Source: HTCC5015 sp051747425 (lineage in GTDB: Bacteria; Pseudomonadota; Gammaproteobacteria; HTCC5015). From it: a stretch of 64,000 nt of DNA. Below the pieces are notes generated by a model. That model was not told the DNA's origin. It was given only the letters and a program-made list of their open reading frames with translations, and did not search any database. Shown here one piece after another: positions 38,508-48,397 of the stretch; within the stretch, counting starts at the first letter, position 1, and each line of letters opens with the position of its first letter. The translations under genes and the position numbers were made by a program. The DNA is taken from NCBI GenBank assembly GCA_051747425.1, contig JBNJGD010000012.1, positions 9,337-73,336 of the forward strand, given 5' to 3'.

Positions 38508-40283
38508 TCAGGGCGAGGCAAGGATAGCATTCAATTGATCGATATGGAGAGCGAAGTCACTGGCCGGAACATAGCCCACCGTGCGCGCCTCGCCGCGCTC
38601 CGCCATGCCCGTTTCACCGGGAAGGTAAAAGAGAATGGCAGGCGGTCCAAACAGGCCCAGGGAGCGGAGCAGAGCCTGGTCCCGGGCATCGTTGGCGGTG
38701 ACATCGGCCTGCAGCAGCTGCCAGTCGCCGAGAGCGCTCTGGACGGCGGGGTCGGAGAAAGTAAAGTGTTCCATCTCCTTGCAGCTGACGCACCAGTCGG
38801 CGTAGAAATCGAGCATCACCGGCTGGTTGCGCTCGGCGGCAGCCTGCAATTCCACCTCCAGATCGTCCACGGTTTTAATGGGCTTGAAAGCCAGTTCCCG
38901 CTGCTCTGGCTGGTTGGCAGGGCTACCTCCAAGGCCGGCCAGGGGCTGACTAAAACCCGGTTGGCCGCTGAGGGCGCCAATGGCCAGGGCGGCGGCATAG
39001 AGCAGGGCCAACAGGGCGCCGGCCAGGCGGGCGCGGGCAGTGGCGCTGTCGAGGCGGGATGGCCACAGGGCTACGCCAATGCCGAGCAGCAGGGCGCTAC
39101 TCAGAAGTACGGTGGTCTGGATCGGCACCACCCGGTCGAGCATCCAGATGGCGGTGGCCAGCATCAGCACGCCAAAGCCGTGCTTGATGGCGTTCATCCA
39201 GGGACCGGCCTGGGGCATCCAGGCGCCGGCGCCGGTGCCGATGGCGATCAGGGGCGCACCCATGCCCAGACCCAGGGCGAACAGGGCCAGGCCGCCGAGC
39301 ACCGGGTCGCCGGTCTGGCTGATGTAGATCAGGGCGCCGATCAGTGGCGCGGTGACACAGGGGCCGACAATCAGGGCCGAGAGCACCCCGAGTACCGCCG
39401 CGCCCCACAGGCTGCCACCGCGCTGGCGCTGGCTCAGAGCATTGAGTCTGCTCTGAATCGCCGCCGGCATTTGCAGATTGAAGGCGCCGAACATGGCCAG
39501 GGCGAGTACCACGAAGAGTGCCGCGATAGTGCCAATCACCAGCGGGTGTTGCAGGGCGGCCTGAATGTTGGCGCCGCCGAGTCCCACCAGCACGCCGGCG
39601 ACGGTGTAGGCCAGGGCCATGGCCAGCACATAGACTGTGGAGAGAACAAAGGCGCTGGCCCCGTTGCCCCGCTTTTGCCCGACCACCATGGTGGTGAGAA
39701 TGGGGATCATTGGGAAAACGCAGGGCGTCAGGGCCAGCAGCAGGCCGAGACCGAAAAAGCTGGCCACGACCCAGCCGATCTGGCGCTCGCCGATCCAGCG
39801 GGCGTAGCGATCCTGTTCCGACTCGGCGGCGCCGGTGGGTGCAGCGGCCTGACTTGCCGGCTGGCCGCCGAGCTCAATCGTGCTTTTCTGTGGCGGGTAA
39901 CAGACACCGATATCGGCACAGCCTTGGAAGTGGGCGGTGAGTGTGCTGCCGCTCAGCTCGGCGGCCTCGATGTCGATGTCTAGACTGTGGCGGTAGATGG
40001 GCGTGGGCCCTTCGAAGGGGTCCGGATAGGTCTCGGCGGAGGGCAGCTCGGGGGTGATTTCGCGGCCATCGTCAAGCACAAAGCGCAGGCGCTTTTGATA
40101 GAGGTAGTAGTCTGGCGCGATGTTGTAGAAGAGATTGAGATCGCCGTTGTCCTGGCGGGTTTCGACCACTGAAAAGGCCTGTTCCGGCGGCAGCAGGTCC
40201 TCCCCGGAGGCAGCAAGATTGGCGTTGACCGGTGTGGCAAAACCGGCAAGGATCAGTAAAAGGCTGGACAGGGCGGTTTTCAT
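38508..40283 (-). CDS. dsbD: Thiol:disulfide interchange protein DsbD
   Basis: Carries reducing power from cytoplasmic thioredoxin across the inner membrane (591 aa). A signal peptide (ending VNA) is followed by the periplasmic alpha domain with the redox pair CADIGVC, eight transmembrane helices with the buried cysteines in LTPCVFPMIPIL and VGPCVTAPLIGAL, and the C-terminal thioredoxin-like gamma domain with YADWCVSCKEME. All three cysteine pairs are intact. The ATG at 40283 is chosen for the signal peptide; the frame is open to 40331. Confidence 0.94.
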   Translation of the reverse strand: MKTALSSLLLILAGFATPVNANLAASGEDLLPPEQAFSVVETRQDNGDLNLFYNIAPDYYLYQKRLRFVLDDGREITPELPSAETYPDPFEGPTPIYRHSLDIDIEAAELSGSTLTAHFQGCADIGVCYPPQKSTIELGGQPASQAAAPTGAAESEQDRYARWIGERQIGWVVASFFGLGLLLALTPCVFPMIPILTTMVVGQKRGNGASAFVLSTVYVLAMALAYTVAGVLVGLGGANIQAALQHPLVIGTIAALFVVLALAMFGAFNLQMPAAIQSRLNALSQRQRGGSLWGAAVLGVLSALIVGPCVTAPLIGALIYISQTGDPVLGGLALFALGLGMGAPLIAIGTGAGAWMPQAGPWMNAIKHGFGVLMLATAIWMLDRVVPIQTTVLLSSALLLGIGVALWPSRLDSATARARLAGALLALLYAAALAIGALSGQPGFSQPLAGLGGSPANQPEQRELAFKPIKTVDDLEVELQAAAERNQPVMLDFYADWCVSCKEMEHFTFSDPAVQSALGDWQLLQADVTANDARDQALLRSLGLFGPPAILFYLPGETGMAERGEARTVGYVPASDFALHIDQLNAILASP

Positions 40284-40451
40284 GGGCGGATTGTACCGGG
40301 CAAAGGCTGTAAAAGGCGACTCGCGAGCCATCTTGGTGCAATGTCCATGGCAAAAGTTTCCCGGGGGCGCTATTTTTGCCTTGTATTGTGCTAGATTTTA
40401 CTTTAACTTCCATTCATAAGTTTAATTCCTTGAACCAAAAGGGAAATCGGG

Positions 40452-41099
40452 ATGCTGAATCGAAAAAAGCTGGTTTCCGCGCTCTTCGCCGCGGGTTTGA
40501 TGGTGACAGGCGCCGCCTCTGCGCAGACCCTGCAAGATGAATCCAATCTCTACTGGGGCATCGGCTTGGGTGAGGGCGACATGGACATCTCCTCCAACGG
40601 TTTGGAGGGCGAAGAGCGGATGCCCGGCTTTGCCGTCCACATGGGCTACGAAATCAGCCCCTATATCTCTTTCGAGGGCCGCTTGGTCCGTCAGAAGAAC
40701 GACTATACCGCCAGTATGGCCAACGGCTATGTGCGCTTTTCCGCGCCCACGGCGCGCACATCTACCTATCTGATGCTCGGTGGTGGTGTGACGGAGGTCT
40801 ACACCAGCAACGGTACCGGAGATGTTCTCTTTGTTGATTGTGAAGATGGGTCGATATCCAACACTTCCAGCGGAGGCTCACTCGAAAATGGCCCGATCGG
40901 GCCCGGCAATCGTGTGACGGACGAAGATTTGTGTTTCTCCAAGCCCGAGCTGGCCGGTGTGCTGGGTGTCGAGCTCTTCGGCAACGACGAAACCGCGTTG
41001 ACCCTGGAGTACATGGCCAACTTTTCGTCCGACGACAATTACCGCATCGAGATGTTTACCCTGGGCTTCCGCCACTACTTCGGCGGCTACCAGCGCTGA
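40452..41099 (+). CDS. Small outer-membrane beta-barrel protein (OmpA/OmpW-like fold)
   Basis: Secreted 215-residue protein. The signal peptide MLNRKKLVSALFAAGLMVTGAASA is followed by a typical small barrel: LYWGIGLGEGDMDI, PGFAVHMGYEISPYISFEGRL, STYLMLGGGV, and the closing strand FTLGFRHYFGGYQR. One loop contains two cysteines (VDCEDG, EDLCFS) that could form a disulfide. It is divergent from dsbD, with 168 bp between starts in which I see no repeat and no clear promoter. Function unknown. Confidence 0.78.
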   Translation: MLNRKKLVSALFAAGLMVTGAASAQTLQDESNLYWGIGLGEGDMDISSNGLEGEERMPGFAVHMGYEISPYISFEGRLVRQKNDYTASMANGYVRFSAPTARTSTYLMLGGGVTEVYTSNGTGDVLFVDCEDGSISNTSSGGSLENGPIGPGNRVTDEDLCFSKPELAGVLGVELFGNDETALTLEYMANFSSDDNYRIEMFTLGFRHYFGGYQR

Positions 41100-41133
41100 G
41101 AGTCCGGCGGGTAAAAAAATCCGTTCCCACGGC

Positions 41134-41161
41134 TTGAATTTTCCCAAGTCGATCCTATGAT
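41134..41161 (+). promoter_or_regulatory. groES-groEL promoter
   Basis: TTGAAT (41134-41139) and TATGAT (41156-41161) are 16 bp apart. The -10 hexamer abuts the CIRCE operator. The -35 region also reads CTTGAA (41133-41138), as in heat-shock sigma-32 promoters, but the matching CCCCAT element is not clear. Confidence 0.65.
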
Positions 41162-41187
41162 TAGCACTCCCCTGGTGGGAGTGCTAA
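41161..41187 (+). promoter_or_regulatory. Perfect CIRCE operator (HrcA binding site)
   Basis: TTAGCACTC-N9-GAGTGCTAA, an exact match to the CIRCE consensus, lies between the promoter -10 and groES. It predicts that an HrcA repressor controls the chaperonin operon; hrcA itself is not in the window. Confidence 0.95.
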
Positions 41188-41239
41188 TTTTTTTGTACCC
41201 CATCAACTTTATTGTGATTGAGATTGGAGGTTTTGCACC

Positions 41240-41527
41240 ATGTCCATTCGTCCTTTGTACGACCGAGTGGTCGTCAAGCGTCAAGAAGAAGAAAGCAAGA
41301 GCGCCGGCGGCATCATTATTCCCGACAGCGCGGCGGAAAAGCCTGCGCAGGGTGAAATCGTCGCCGTTGGCGAGGGCAAGCCCCTGGAAAACGGTGAAGT
41401 GCGCGCGCTGGCCGTCAAGGTGGGCGACACGGTTCTGTTCGGCAAGTACAGCGGTACCGAAGTCAAAGTCGACGGCGAAGACCTGCTGATCATGCGCGAA
41501 GACGATATCCAGGCGATTGTCGAGTAA
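41240..41527 (+). CDS. groS: Co-chaperonin GroES
   Basis: Heptameric lid of the GroEL chamber (95 aa). MSIRPLYDRVVVKRQEEESKSAGGIIIPDSAAEKPAQGEIVAVGEG includes the mobile loop (SAGGIIIPD) that contacts GroEL. GGAGG precedes the ATG. It is followed by groL after 32 bp in one operon. Confidence 0.97.
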   Translation: MSIRPLYDRVVVKRQEEESKSAGGIIIPDSAAEKPAQGEIVAVGEGKPLENGEVRALAVKVGDTVLFGKYSGTEVKVDGEDLLIMREDDIQAIVE

Positions 41528-41559
41528 TTGCTTAACAACAGTTTCAAGAGGAATACAGA

Positions 41560-43200
41560 ATGAGTGCAAAAGAAGTCAAATTTGGTGATGACGCCCGCGT
41601 CAAAATGGTCAAGGGCGTCAATACGCTGGCCAATGCCGTAAAAGCGACACTGGGCCCCAAGGGCCGCAATGTGGTGCTGGACAAAGCCTTCGGCGCCCCC
41701 AATATTACCAAGGACGGCGTGTCCGTCGCCCGTGAAATCGAACTGGAAGACAAGTTTGAAAACATGGGCGCCCAGATGGTCAAGGAAGTGGCCGCAAAGA
41801 CCGCCGATGTGGCCGGTGACGGCACCACCACGGCGACCGTACTGGCCCAGGCCATCCTGCGCGAGGGCATGAAGGCCGTCGCCGCGGGCATGAACCCCAT
41901 GGACCTCAAGCGCGGCATCGACAAGGCCGCCACGGCCGCTGTCGAGGAACTGCGCAAGTTGTCCAAGCCCTGTGACAGCAAGAACAGCTGGGCCCAGGTG
42001 GCGAGCATTTCCGCAAACTCCGACAAGATCATCGGCGACCTGATTGCCGACGCCATGGAGCGCGTGGGCACCGAGGGTGTGATCACGGTGGAAGAGGGCT
42101 CCTCGCTGGAGAACGAGCTGGATGTGGTAGAAGGCATGCAGTTCGACCGCGGCTACCTCTCTCCTTATTTTGTGACCAACCAGGACAAGATGGCCGCTGA
42201 GCTGGAGAATCCCTACATTCTGCTGTTTGACAAGAAGGTCGCCAACATCCGCGACCTGCTGCCCCTGCTTGAGGGCGTGGCCAAGTCCAACCGCCCGCTG
42301 CTGATCATCGCCGAAGATGTCGAGGGCGAAGCCCTGGCCACTTTGGTGGTCAACAGCATTCGCGGCATCGTCAAGGTGGCTGCGGTCAAGGCGCCCGGCT
42401 TTGGCGACCGCCGCAAGGCCATGCTGGAAGACATCGCCGTACTGACGGGCGGCACCGTGATTTCCGAAGAGGTCGGCCTGAGCCTGGAGAAGGCTACAGT
42501 CGACATGCTGGGTGAGGCCAAGAAGGTCAATATCACCAAGGAAAACACCGTGATCGTCAACGGCGCCGGTGACAACAAGGCCATCGAAGAGCGCGTCAAA
42601 GCCATCCGTACGCAAATGGACGAGGCCAGCTCTGACTACGACAAGGAGAAGATGCAGGAGCGGATCGCCAAGCTCGCCGGCGGTGTTGCCGTGATCAAGA
42701 TCGGCGCTGCCACTGAAATGGAAATGAAAGAGAAGAAAGATCGCGTCGACGACGCCCTGGCCGCGACTCGCGCTGCGGTGGAAGAGGGCGTGGTGCCCGG
42801 CGGCGGTGTTGCACTGGTGCGCGCCTACGCCAAGATCGGCGGTCTCAAGGGTGACAACGAGGACCAGAATGTCGGCATCAGCATCGCCCTGCGCGCCATG
42901 CAGGAGCCGCTGCGTACCATCGTTGCCAACGCCGGTGGCGAACCCTCGGTGGTGCTCGACAAGGTGGCCTCCGGCAAGGGGGCCTATGGTTACAACGCCT
43001 CCAATGAGGAGTATGTCGACATGCTCGAACAGGGCATTCTCGACCCCACCAAGGTCACGCGCTCTGCTCTGCAGAACGCCGCCTCCGTTGCCGGTCTGAT
43101 GATCACAACGGAAGCCATGGTGGCCGAACTGCCCCAGGAGGACGGCGCCGGTGGTGCTCCCGACATGGGCGGAATGGGAGGCATGGGCGGCATGATGTAA
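41560..43200 (+). CDS. groL: Chaperonin GroEL
   Basis: 60-kDa chaperonin (546 aa). MSAKEVKFGDDARVKMVKGVNTLANAVKATLGPKGRNVVLDK begins the equatorial domain; DGVSVAREIEL and AGDGTTTATVLAQAI (nucleotide binding) and the C-terminal GGM-rich tail MGGMGGMGGMM are present. It is the only groEL copy in the window. Confidence 0.98.
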   Translation: MSAKEVKFGDDARVKMVKGVNTLANAVKATLGPKGRNVVLDKAFGAPNITKDGVSVAREIELEDKFENMGAQMVKEVAAKTADVAGDGTTTATVLAQAILREGMKAVAAGMNPMDLKRGIDKAATAAVEELRKLSKPCDSKNSWAQVASISANSDKIIGDLIADAMERVGTEGVITVEEGSSLENELDVVEGMQFDRGYLSPYFVTNQDKMAAELENPYILLFDKKVANIRDLLPLLEGVAKSNRPLLIIAEDVEGEALATLVVNSIRGIVKVAAVKAPGFGDRRKAMLEDIAVLTGGTVISEEVGLSLEKATVDMLGEAKKVNITKENTVIVNGAGDNKAIEERVKAIRTQMDEASSDYDKEKMQERIAKLAGGVAVIKIGAATEMEMKEKKDRVDDALAATRAAVEEGVVPGGGVALVRAYAKIGGLKGDNEDQNVGISIALRAMQEPLRTIVANAGGEPSVVLDKVASGKGAYGYNASNEEYVDMLEQGILDPTKVTRSALQNAASVAGLMITTEAMVAELPQEDGAGGAPDMGGMGGMGGMM

Positions 43201-43224
43201 TGCCGGCCTGACAGCCCTACTGAG

Positions 43225-43264
43225 AAGCCCCGCAGCGGCACTGCCCTGCGGGGCTTTTCTTTTT
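43225..43264 (+). terminator. groESL terminator
   Basis: AAGCCCCGCAG/CTGCGGGGCTT (43225-43256) with a 10-base loop is followed by a T-rich run TTTTCTTTTT, starting 24 bases after the groL stop. Confidence 0.9.
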
Positions 43265-43309
43265 CCAGCCCGCTGCCGCTACAATGTCTGAAAATAACCG
43301 GGAGATCCC

Positions 43310-46207
43310 ATGTGGCCTGATGTCTGCGCCTGGCGACCCAATGTCGCCGATACACCCCCTGAAAAACTGGCCGAGCATAGCGAGCGTTGCCTTCAGCAGC
43401 TACAACAGGCTCTGCCCGGCGCCCTGCACGCCCGAGTAGACGAGTTGGTTCCCGTTTGGCTGAGCAGCCCCTGGGCGGTGCGTCTGGTGACCGCTCAGCC
43501 CGATTTGCTCGGCGAGCTGGACGAGGACGACTGGCGTGCGCCGCGCGGCGACTACCGTCCCCTGTTTGGCGAGATTGAGGCGCGTCAGCTGGAGGAGGCC
43601 GAGGTCATGTCGGCCCTGCGTCGTCTGCGACAACGCGAGATGTTGCGGATCGCCATTCGCGACCTGATGGGGTGGGCCGTTCTTGAAGAGACGCTGACCG
43701 ACCTCACCCGCTTTGCCGACGCAGCCATTGCGTTTGCCCTGAACTGGTCCGGTGAGCGCCTGCAAAAGCGCTACGGTGTGCCCCGGGATGGCGATGGTCG
43801 GGAGCAGCAATTGATCGTCTATGGCATGGGCAAGCTCGGTGGCGGCGAGCTGAATTTTTCATCGGATATCGACCTGATTTTTTTCTACCCGCGCAAGGGC
43901 GAGACCGATGGGGAGAAGTGTCTGGATAACCACCAGTACTTCATCCGTCTGGGGCAGCAGGTAATCAAGCTGCTGGATGACCCTACCGGCGACGGTTTTG
44001 TCTACCGTGTGGATATGCGTTTGCGGCCCTTCGGCGATGCCGGAGCACTGGCGGTGTCCTTTGCCGGGGCCGAAAATTACTACCAGACCCAGGGGCGGGA
44101 ATGGGAGCGCTACGCCCTGATCAAGGCCCGGCCGCTGAGTGGCGACGAAGGCGATGTCGAGAACCTGCAAAAGATGCTCCGCCCCTTTGTCTTTCGCCGC
44201 TATCTCGACTTTACCGCGGTTCAGTCGTTGCGCGATCTCAAGGCCATGATCGAGGCCCAGGTGGCCAGGAAGGGCATGGAGGACAACATCAAGCTCGGTC
44301 GAGGCGGCATCCGCGAGGTGGAGTTTATCGGTCAGGCCTTTCAGTTGATCTACGGTGGCCGCAACCCCGACCTGCGCGTGCGCAGCATTATCGATGTTCT
44401 GCAGACGCTGGCCGCAGAGGAGCTGCTGGCCGCCGAGGATATTGACGCCCTGCTGAAGGCTTATACCTTTTTGCGGCTGGCGGAAAACCGTCTTCAGATG
44501 GTCGACGATGGCCAGACCCACGACTTGCCCCGGGACGATGTCGGCCGCCTGCGGCTGGCCTACGCCATGGGCTTTGACGACTGGGCCGCTTTTGCCAGCG
44601 AGCTCGACGCCCACCGCGATGTGGTGGCGGAGCAGTTTGCCCTGACCTTTGCCGCGCCGGAGGAAGAGGATGATCGCAATCGCTGGATGAAATTGTGGTA
44701 CGCCGAGTTGAGTACCGAAGAGGCCTTGCAAGCGTTGTGCCTGGCGGGGGATCCGAGGGGGACCGAGGTCACCGCCCGTCTCAAGCAGTTGCGCGAATCC
44801 AGTGCCTATCAGAAGTCCACGGTGGAGAGCCGCCAGCGGGTGGACGAGTTCATGGCCAAATTGCTCTGTCAGGTATCGAACCTGGAGCACAACCGCGTAC
44901 AGGCGCTGTTGCGGTTGATCAATTTTGTCCGCGCCGTGGCCCGGCGCTCGGTGTATCTGGTGTTGCTCAGTGAAAATCCCCGGGCGCTGGAACGGCTGGT
45001 GTTTTTCTTTGCCGAGAGCGAGTGGGTGGCCGAACAGCTGACCCGCCAGCCGGCGGTACTCGACCAACTGCTCGACGCCCGCCTGCTCTACGAGCTGCGC
45101 CGCCGGCCGGAGCTGGATGAGCAGCTCAAGCAGCACCTTGCCTCGGTCGCCGAGGACAATTTCGAGGGAGTACTTAATGAACTGCGGCGCTTTAAAAACG
45201 CCTACACCCTGAATGTGGCCGCCGTGGATCTCAGCGGCGAGATGCCCCTGATGCATGTTAGTGACCATCTTACGGAGTGTGCCGAGGTGTTGTTGCAGGA
45301 GGCCCATCGGCTGGCCTGGCGCGAGACGACAACCAAACACGGCACGCCCCGCTGCTGGCGGGATGGCGTAGAACACCGCCCCGAGCTGGGGGTGATTGGC
45401 TACGGCAAGCTCGGTGGCATCGAGCTGGGTTACTCGTCGGATCTGGATGTGGTGTTTGTTCACGACAGCGGCGGCGAGCGGCAGTACACCAGCGGTCGCG
45501 ACGACAGCGACAAGGGCGTTGTCGACAACAGTTTGTTCTTCTCCCGCACGGCCCAAAAGCTGGTCTCGGTGATGACCGCACAGACGCCCGCCGGGCAGCT
45601 CTACGAAATCGACACCCGACTGCGCCCCGATGGCGATGCCGGGGCGCTGGTCAAAAGCATGGAGGGTTACCGCGAATATCTGCTGGAGCGGGCCTGGACC
45701 TGGGAGCGCCAGGCGCTGGTGCGGGCGCGGTTTATCTGTGGTTCTCCGGCTCTGCGAGAGCAGTTTGACCGCGTGCGCAATGAGGTGCTCTGCCAGCCCC
45801 GGGAGCGCGAAGCCCTGCGCCGCGAGGTGGTCGAGATGCGCGAAAAGATGCGCGATCATCTGGGCGGCCAGCGGGGCATGGTCAGCCTTAAACAGGATCA
45901 CGGCGGTCTGGCCGATATCGAGTTTATGGTGCAGTATGGCGTGCTTGGCTGGGCCGCCGAACACCCGCAATTGACCCGACACAGTGATAATATCCGCATT
46001 CTCGAATCGATGGCCGACTGCGGCGTCCTGCCGAGCGACGAAGTCGACACGCTGATAGAGAGTTATCGGGCCATTCGCGCTAAAATACACCGCCTGGCGC
46101 TGGACAGCCGCAAGGCCATTGTTGAGTCACCGGGCGATTTGGGCCCGGTGCTGGAACAAGTGGCGGCCATTTGGCAGCGCTGGATGCTGGCGGGCGAAAA
46201 CGGTTAA
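43310..46207 (+). CDS. glnE: Bifunctional glutamine synthetase adenylyltransferase/deadenylylase
   Basis: Controls glutamine synthetase by adding or removing AMP (965 aa; E. coli 946). Two nucleotidyltransferase domains are visible: deadenylylase YGMGKLGGGELNFSSDIDLIFFY (about 171-193) and adenylylase IGYGKLGGIELGYSSDLDVVFVHD (about 694-717), each with the metal-binding SSDxD, plus RPDGDAGALVKS and the glutamate repeats between. GGGAG precedes the ATG. It is followed directly by ilvE, a pairing conserved in pseudomonads. Confidence 0.96.
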   Translation: MWPDVCAWRPNVADTPPEKLAEHSERCLQQLQQALPGALHARVDELVPVWLSSPWAVRLVTAQPDLLGELDEDDWRAPRGDYRPLFGEIEARQLEEAEVMSALRRLRQREMLRIAIRDLMGWAVLEETLTDLTRFADAAIAFALNWSGERLQKRYGVPRDGDGREQQLIVYGMGKLGGGELNFSSDIDLIFFYPRKGETDGEKCLDNHQYFIRLGQQVIKLLDDPTGDGFVYRVDMRLRPFGDAGALAVSFAGAENYYQTQGREWERYALIKARPLSGDEGDVENLQKMLRPFVFRRYLDFTAVQSLRDLKAMIEAQVARKGMEDNIKLGRGGIREVEFIGQAFQLIYGGRNPDLRVRSIIDVLQTLAAEELLAAEDIDALLKAYTFLRLAENRLQMVDDGQTHDLPRDDVGRLRLAYAMGFDDWAAFASELDAHRDVVAEQFALTFAAPEEEDDRNRWMKLWYAELSTEEALQALCLAGDPRGTEVTARLKQLRESSAYQKSTVESRQRVDEFMAKLLCQVSNLEHNRVQALLRLINFVRAVARRSVYLVLLSENPRALERLVFFFAESEWVAEQLTRQPAVLDQLLDARLLYELRRRPELDEQLKQHLASVAEDNFEGVLNELRRFKNAYTLNVAAVDLSGEMPLMHVSDHLTECAEVLLQEAHRLAWRETTTKHGTPRCWRDGVEHRPELGVIGYGKLGGIELGYSSDLDVVFVHDSGGERQYTSGRDDSDKGVVDNSLFFSRTAQKLVSVMTAQTPAGQLYEIDTRLRPDGDAGALVKSMEGYREYLLERAWTWERQALVRARFICGSPALREQFDRVRNEVLCQPREREALRREVVEMREKMRDHLGGQRGMVSLKQDHGGLADIEFMVQYGVLGWAAEHPQLTRHSDNIRILESMADCGVLPSDEVDTLIESYRAIRAKIHRLALDSRKAIVESPGDLGPVLEQVAAIWQRWMLAGENG

Positions 46208-46225
46208 TTAATGACGGAGACAAAC

Positions 46226-47152
46226 ATGAGTACGATGGCGGATCGAGACGGTCTGATCTGGTTTGACGGTGAGATGGTGCCCTGGCGCGATGCCAAGGTG
46301 CATGTGCTGACCCACACCCTGCACTACGGTATGGGCGCCTTTGAGGGTGTGCGCGCCTACAAAACCCCGAAGGGACCGGCCATCTTCCGTCTGGAGGAGC
46401 ACACTCGCCGCCTGTTCAATTCGGCCAAGATCATGGACATGCACATTCCCTTCAGCGAGGCCGAGATCAATGAGGCGCAGAAGGCCGCCGTGCGTGACAA
46501 TGGCCTGGAGAGTGCCTACATCCGGCCGATGATTTTCTACGGTGCCGAGGGGATGGGCTTGCGCGCCGACGGGCTCAAGGTGCACGCCATTGTCGCCGCC
46601 TGGGACTGGGGTGCCTACCTGGGCGACGAGGGCATCGAGAAGGGGATTCGTATCAAGACTTCCTCCTTCACTCGCCACCATGTGAATGTCTCCATGTGCA
46701 AGGCCAAGGCCAATGGCCACTACATCAATTCCATGCTGGCTCTTCAGGAGGCCCAGCGCGACGGTTACGATGAGGCCATGCTGCTGGATGTCGACGGCTT
46801 TGTCGCCGAGGGCAGCGGCGAGAACATTTTCATTGTCCGAGAGGGGCAGATTTTTACCCCCGACCTGACATCGGCACTGGACGGCATTACCCGCAAGACC
46901 ATTGTTCAGTTGGCCAATGAACTGGGTTACCCCATCATAGAAAAGCGCATTACTCGCGATGAGGTCTACATCGCCGACGAGGCCTTCTTTACCGGTACTG
47001 CCGCCGAGGTAACGCCCATCCGCGAGGTCGACAATCGCCCCATTGGTGACGGCTTGCGCGGCCCGGTGACTGGCAAATTGCAGAAACTCTACTTCGATGT
47101 GGTCGAGGGGCGCTCTCATCTCGACGAGGGCTGGCTGACGCCCGTCGCCTGA
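46226..47152 (+). CDS. ilvE: Branched-chain amino acid aminotransferase
   Basis: PLP enzyme (fold type IV, 308 aa) for the last step of Val, Leu and Ile synthesis. It has HTLHYGMGAFEGVRAY, RPMIFYGAEGMGLRA, the PLP lysine in SMCKAKANGHYINSMLALQEA, EGSGENIFIV and ITRDEVYIADEAFFTGTAAEVTPI. The ATG at 46226 (MSTMADRDGLIWFDGE) follows GGAG by 6 bases and matches family starts; the ATG at 46211 is in frame but has no ribosome site. Confidence 0.95.
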   Translation: MSTMADRDGLIWFDGEMVPWRDAKVHVLTHTLHYGMGAFEGVRAYKTPKGPAIFRLEEHTRRLFNSAKIMDMHIPFSEAEINEAQKAAVRDNGLESAYIRPMIFYGAEGMGLRADGLKVHAIVAAWDWGAYLGDEGIEKGIRIKTSSFTRHHVNVSMCKAKANGHYINSMLALQEAQRDGYDEAMLLDVDGFVAEGSGENIFIVREGQIFTPDLTSALDGITRKTIVQLANELGYPIIEKRITRDEVYIADEAFFTGTAAEVTPIREVDNRPIGDGLRGPVTGKLQKLYFDVVEGRSHLDEGWLTPVA

Positions 47153-47155
47153 GGC

Positions 47156-48397
47156 ATGAGCGAAATCGCGCCGAAGGCACTGGTTCAGGGCAAGACAGCG
47201 CAGCGCATCAGCGCTGCGTTGTTGTTTTTTGCGCCCTTGTCACTGGCGATCTACCCGGGACTCGGGTCTACCTGGACGGCTCTGGTGTTTTTGTGGGGCC
47301 TGATTCTCTGGGCGTCGCCGGGGTCGCGACCGACACTGGATCGTCGGGAGTGCTGGTTTTTGTGGAGTTCCTTTGGTCTCTTCGCCGTTGCCGCGCTCAG
47401 CTTGACGGTGGCACTGGATCTTGACGAAGGTGTCAGCGACCTCGGCCGCTACGCCCACTTCCTCTTGCTGATTCCACTGTACCTGGGGTTGCGTCGACAG
47501 GACCTCGATGCCCTGACGCCGCTAGCCTGGGGAGGCGCCCTGACCTGCCTGCTGTTTGCCGGCTGGGCCTGGCACGATGTGGGCGAGTACGGCTGGAGTG
47601 AGCACCGTGCAGAAGGTTTTTACAACGCCATTTCTTTTGGTCAATATGCCGCTGTTTGCTTGTGCCTGTCTTTTGCCCTGCCTTTGTTTGGCGGCTGGCG
47701 CTGGCTGCAGGCCCTGATTATAGCCGGTGCCTTTTATGCAGTGATCCAGTCGCAGTCTCGCGGTGTCTGGCTGGCGCTGCTGGTAGCGCCTGTGGTGCTG
47801 GCCTGGATAGAATTTCACTGGCGCGGGAGGCTGGTTGCCACGGCTTTGGGCACGCTGGTGCTTTTACTGCTGGTCTGGGGGGCTTGGGCAAACTGGCCTG
47901 GCTTTGATGTGGTTGCCCGGGGCGTCGACAATCTGTGGGGCCACTTTTCCGGCAACCCGGATTGCAGCACCTGGAGCGCCCGCCTTCAGATGTGGCACTA
48001 TGTCATCATGTTTTGGCAGCAGCATCCCCTGCTGGGCAGCGGCCTTGGTGGCTACACTGCGGCCGTGCACTGGCTGGTAGAGCAGGGCGCGATTGCCGAG
48101 CCCTGCCGTGTGGGCCTGAAGCACCACGCTCACAGCAACCTCTTTCAGGTATTGATGGTGATGGGCTCGCTGGGTTTGCTGGCTTTTGTGAACTGGTTCC
48201 TTGCCGCTGGAGCTGTTGCAAATCATCATTCTCGCAGTGGTGTCAGAGTCCTGACTCTGGCTGTGATTTTGGTTGTGTTTTTATTCGGGTTAAGTGAAGC
48301 CTGGTTGGCCAAGTCTCTTTCGGTCAAGTTCTTCCTGGTCGTGATGGTGGCACTGCTCGCTTCGAAAGGAATGGGAAAAAATGCTTCACCCGAATAA
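47156..48397 (+). CDS. O-antigen ligase (WaaL)-like membrane protein
   Basis: Polytopic membrane protein (413 aa, ten or more hydrophobic segments) of the Wzy_C family, positioned at the head of the LPS-core genes and therefore more likely to be the WaaL ligase joining O-antigen to lipid A-core than a polymerase. Characteristic features are QSQSRGVWLALLVAPVVL (Arg essential in ligases), and a large periplasmic loop ending RVGLKHHAHSNLFQVLMVMGSLG (His region). Start 3 bases after ilvE; the last 17 bases overlap the glycosyltransferase gene. Confidence 0.82.
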   Translation: MSEIAPKALVQGKTAQRISAALLFFAPLSLAIYPGLGSTWTALVFLWGLILWASPGSRPTLDRRECWFLWSSFGLFAVAALSLTVALDLDEGVSDLGRYAHFLLLIPLYLGLRRQDLDALTPLAWGGALTCLLFAGWAWHDVGEYGWSEHRAEGFYNAISFGQYAAVCLCLSFALPLFGGWRWLQALIIAGAFYAVIQSQSRGVWLALLVAPVVLAWIEFHWRGRLVATALGTLVLLLLVWGAWANWPGFDVVARGVDNLWGHFSGNPDCSTWSARLQMWHYVIMFWQQHPLLGSGLGGYTAAVHWLVEQGAIAEPCRVGLKHHAHSNLFQVLMVMGSLGLLAFVNWFLAAGAVANHHSRSGVRVLTLAVILVVFLFGLSEAWLAKSLSVKFFLVVMVALLASKGMGKNASPE

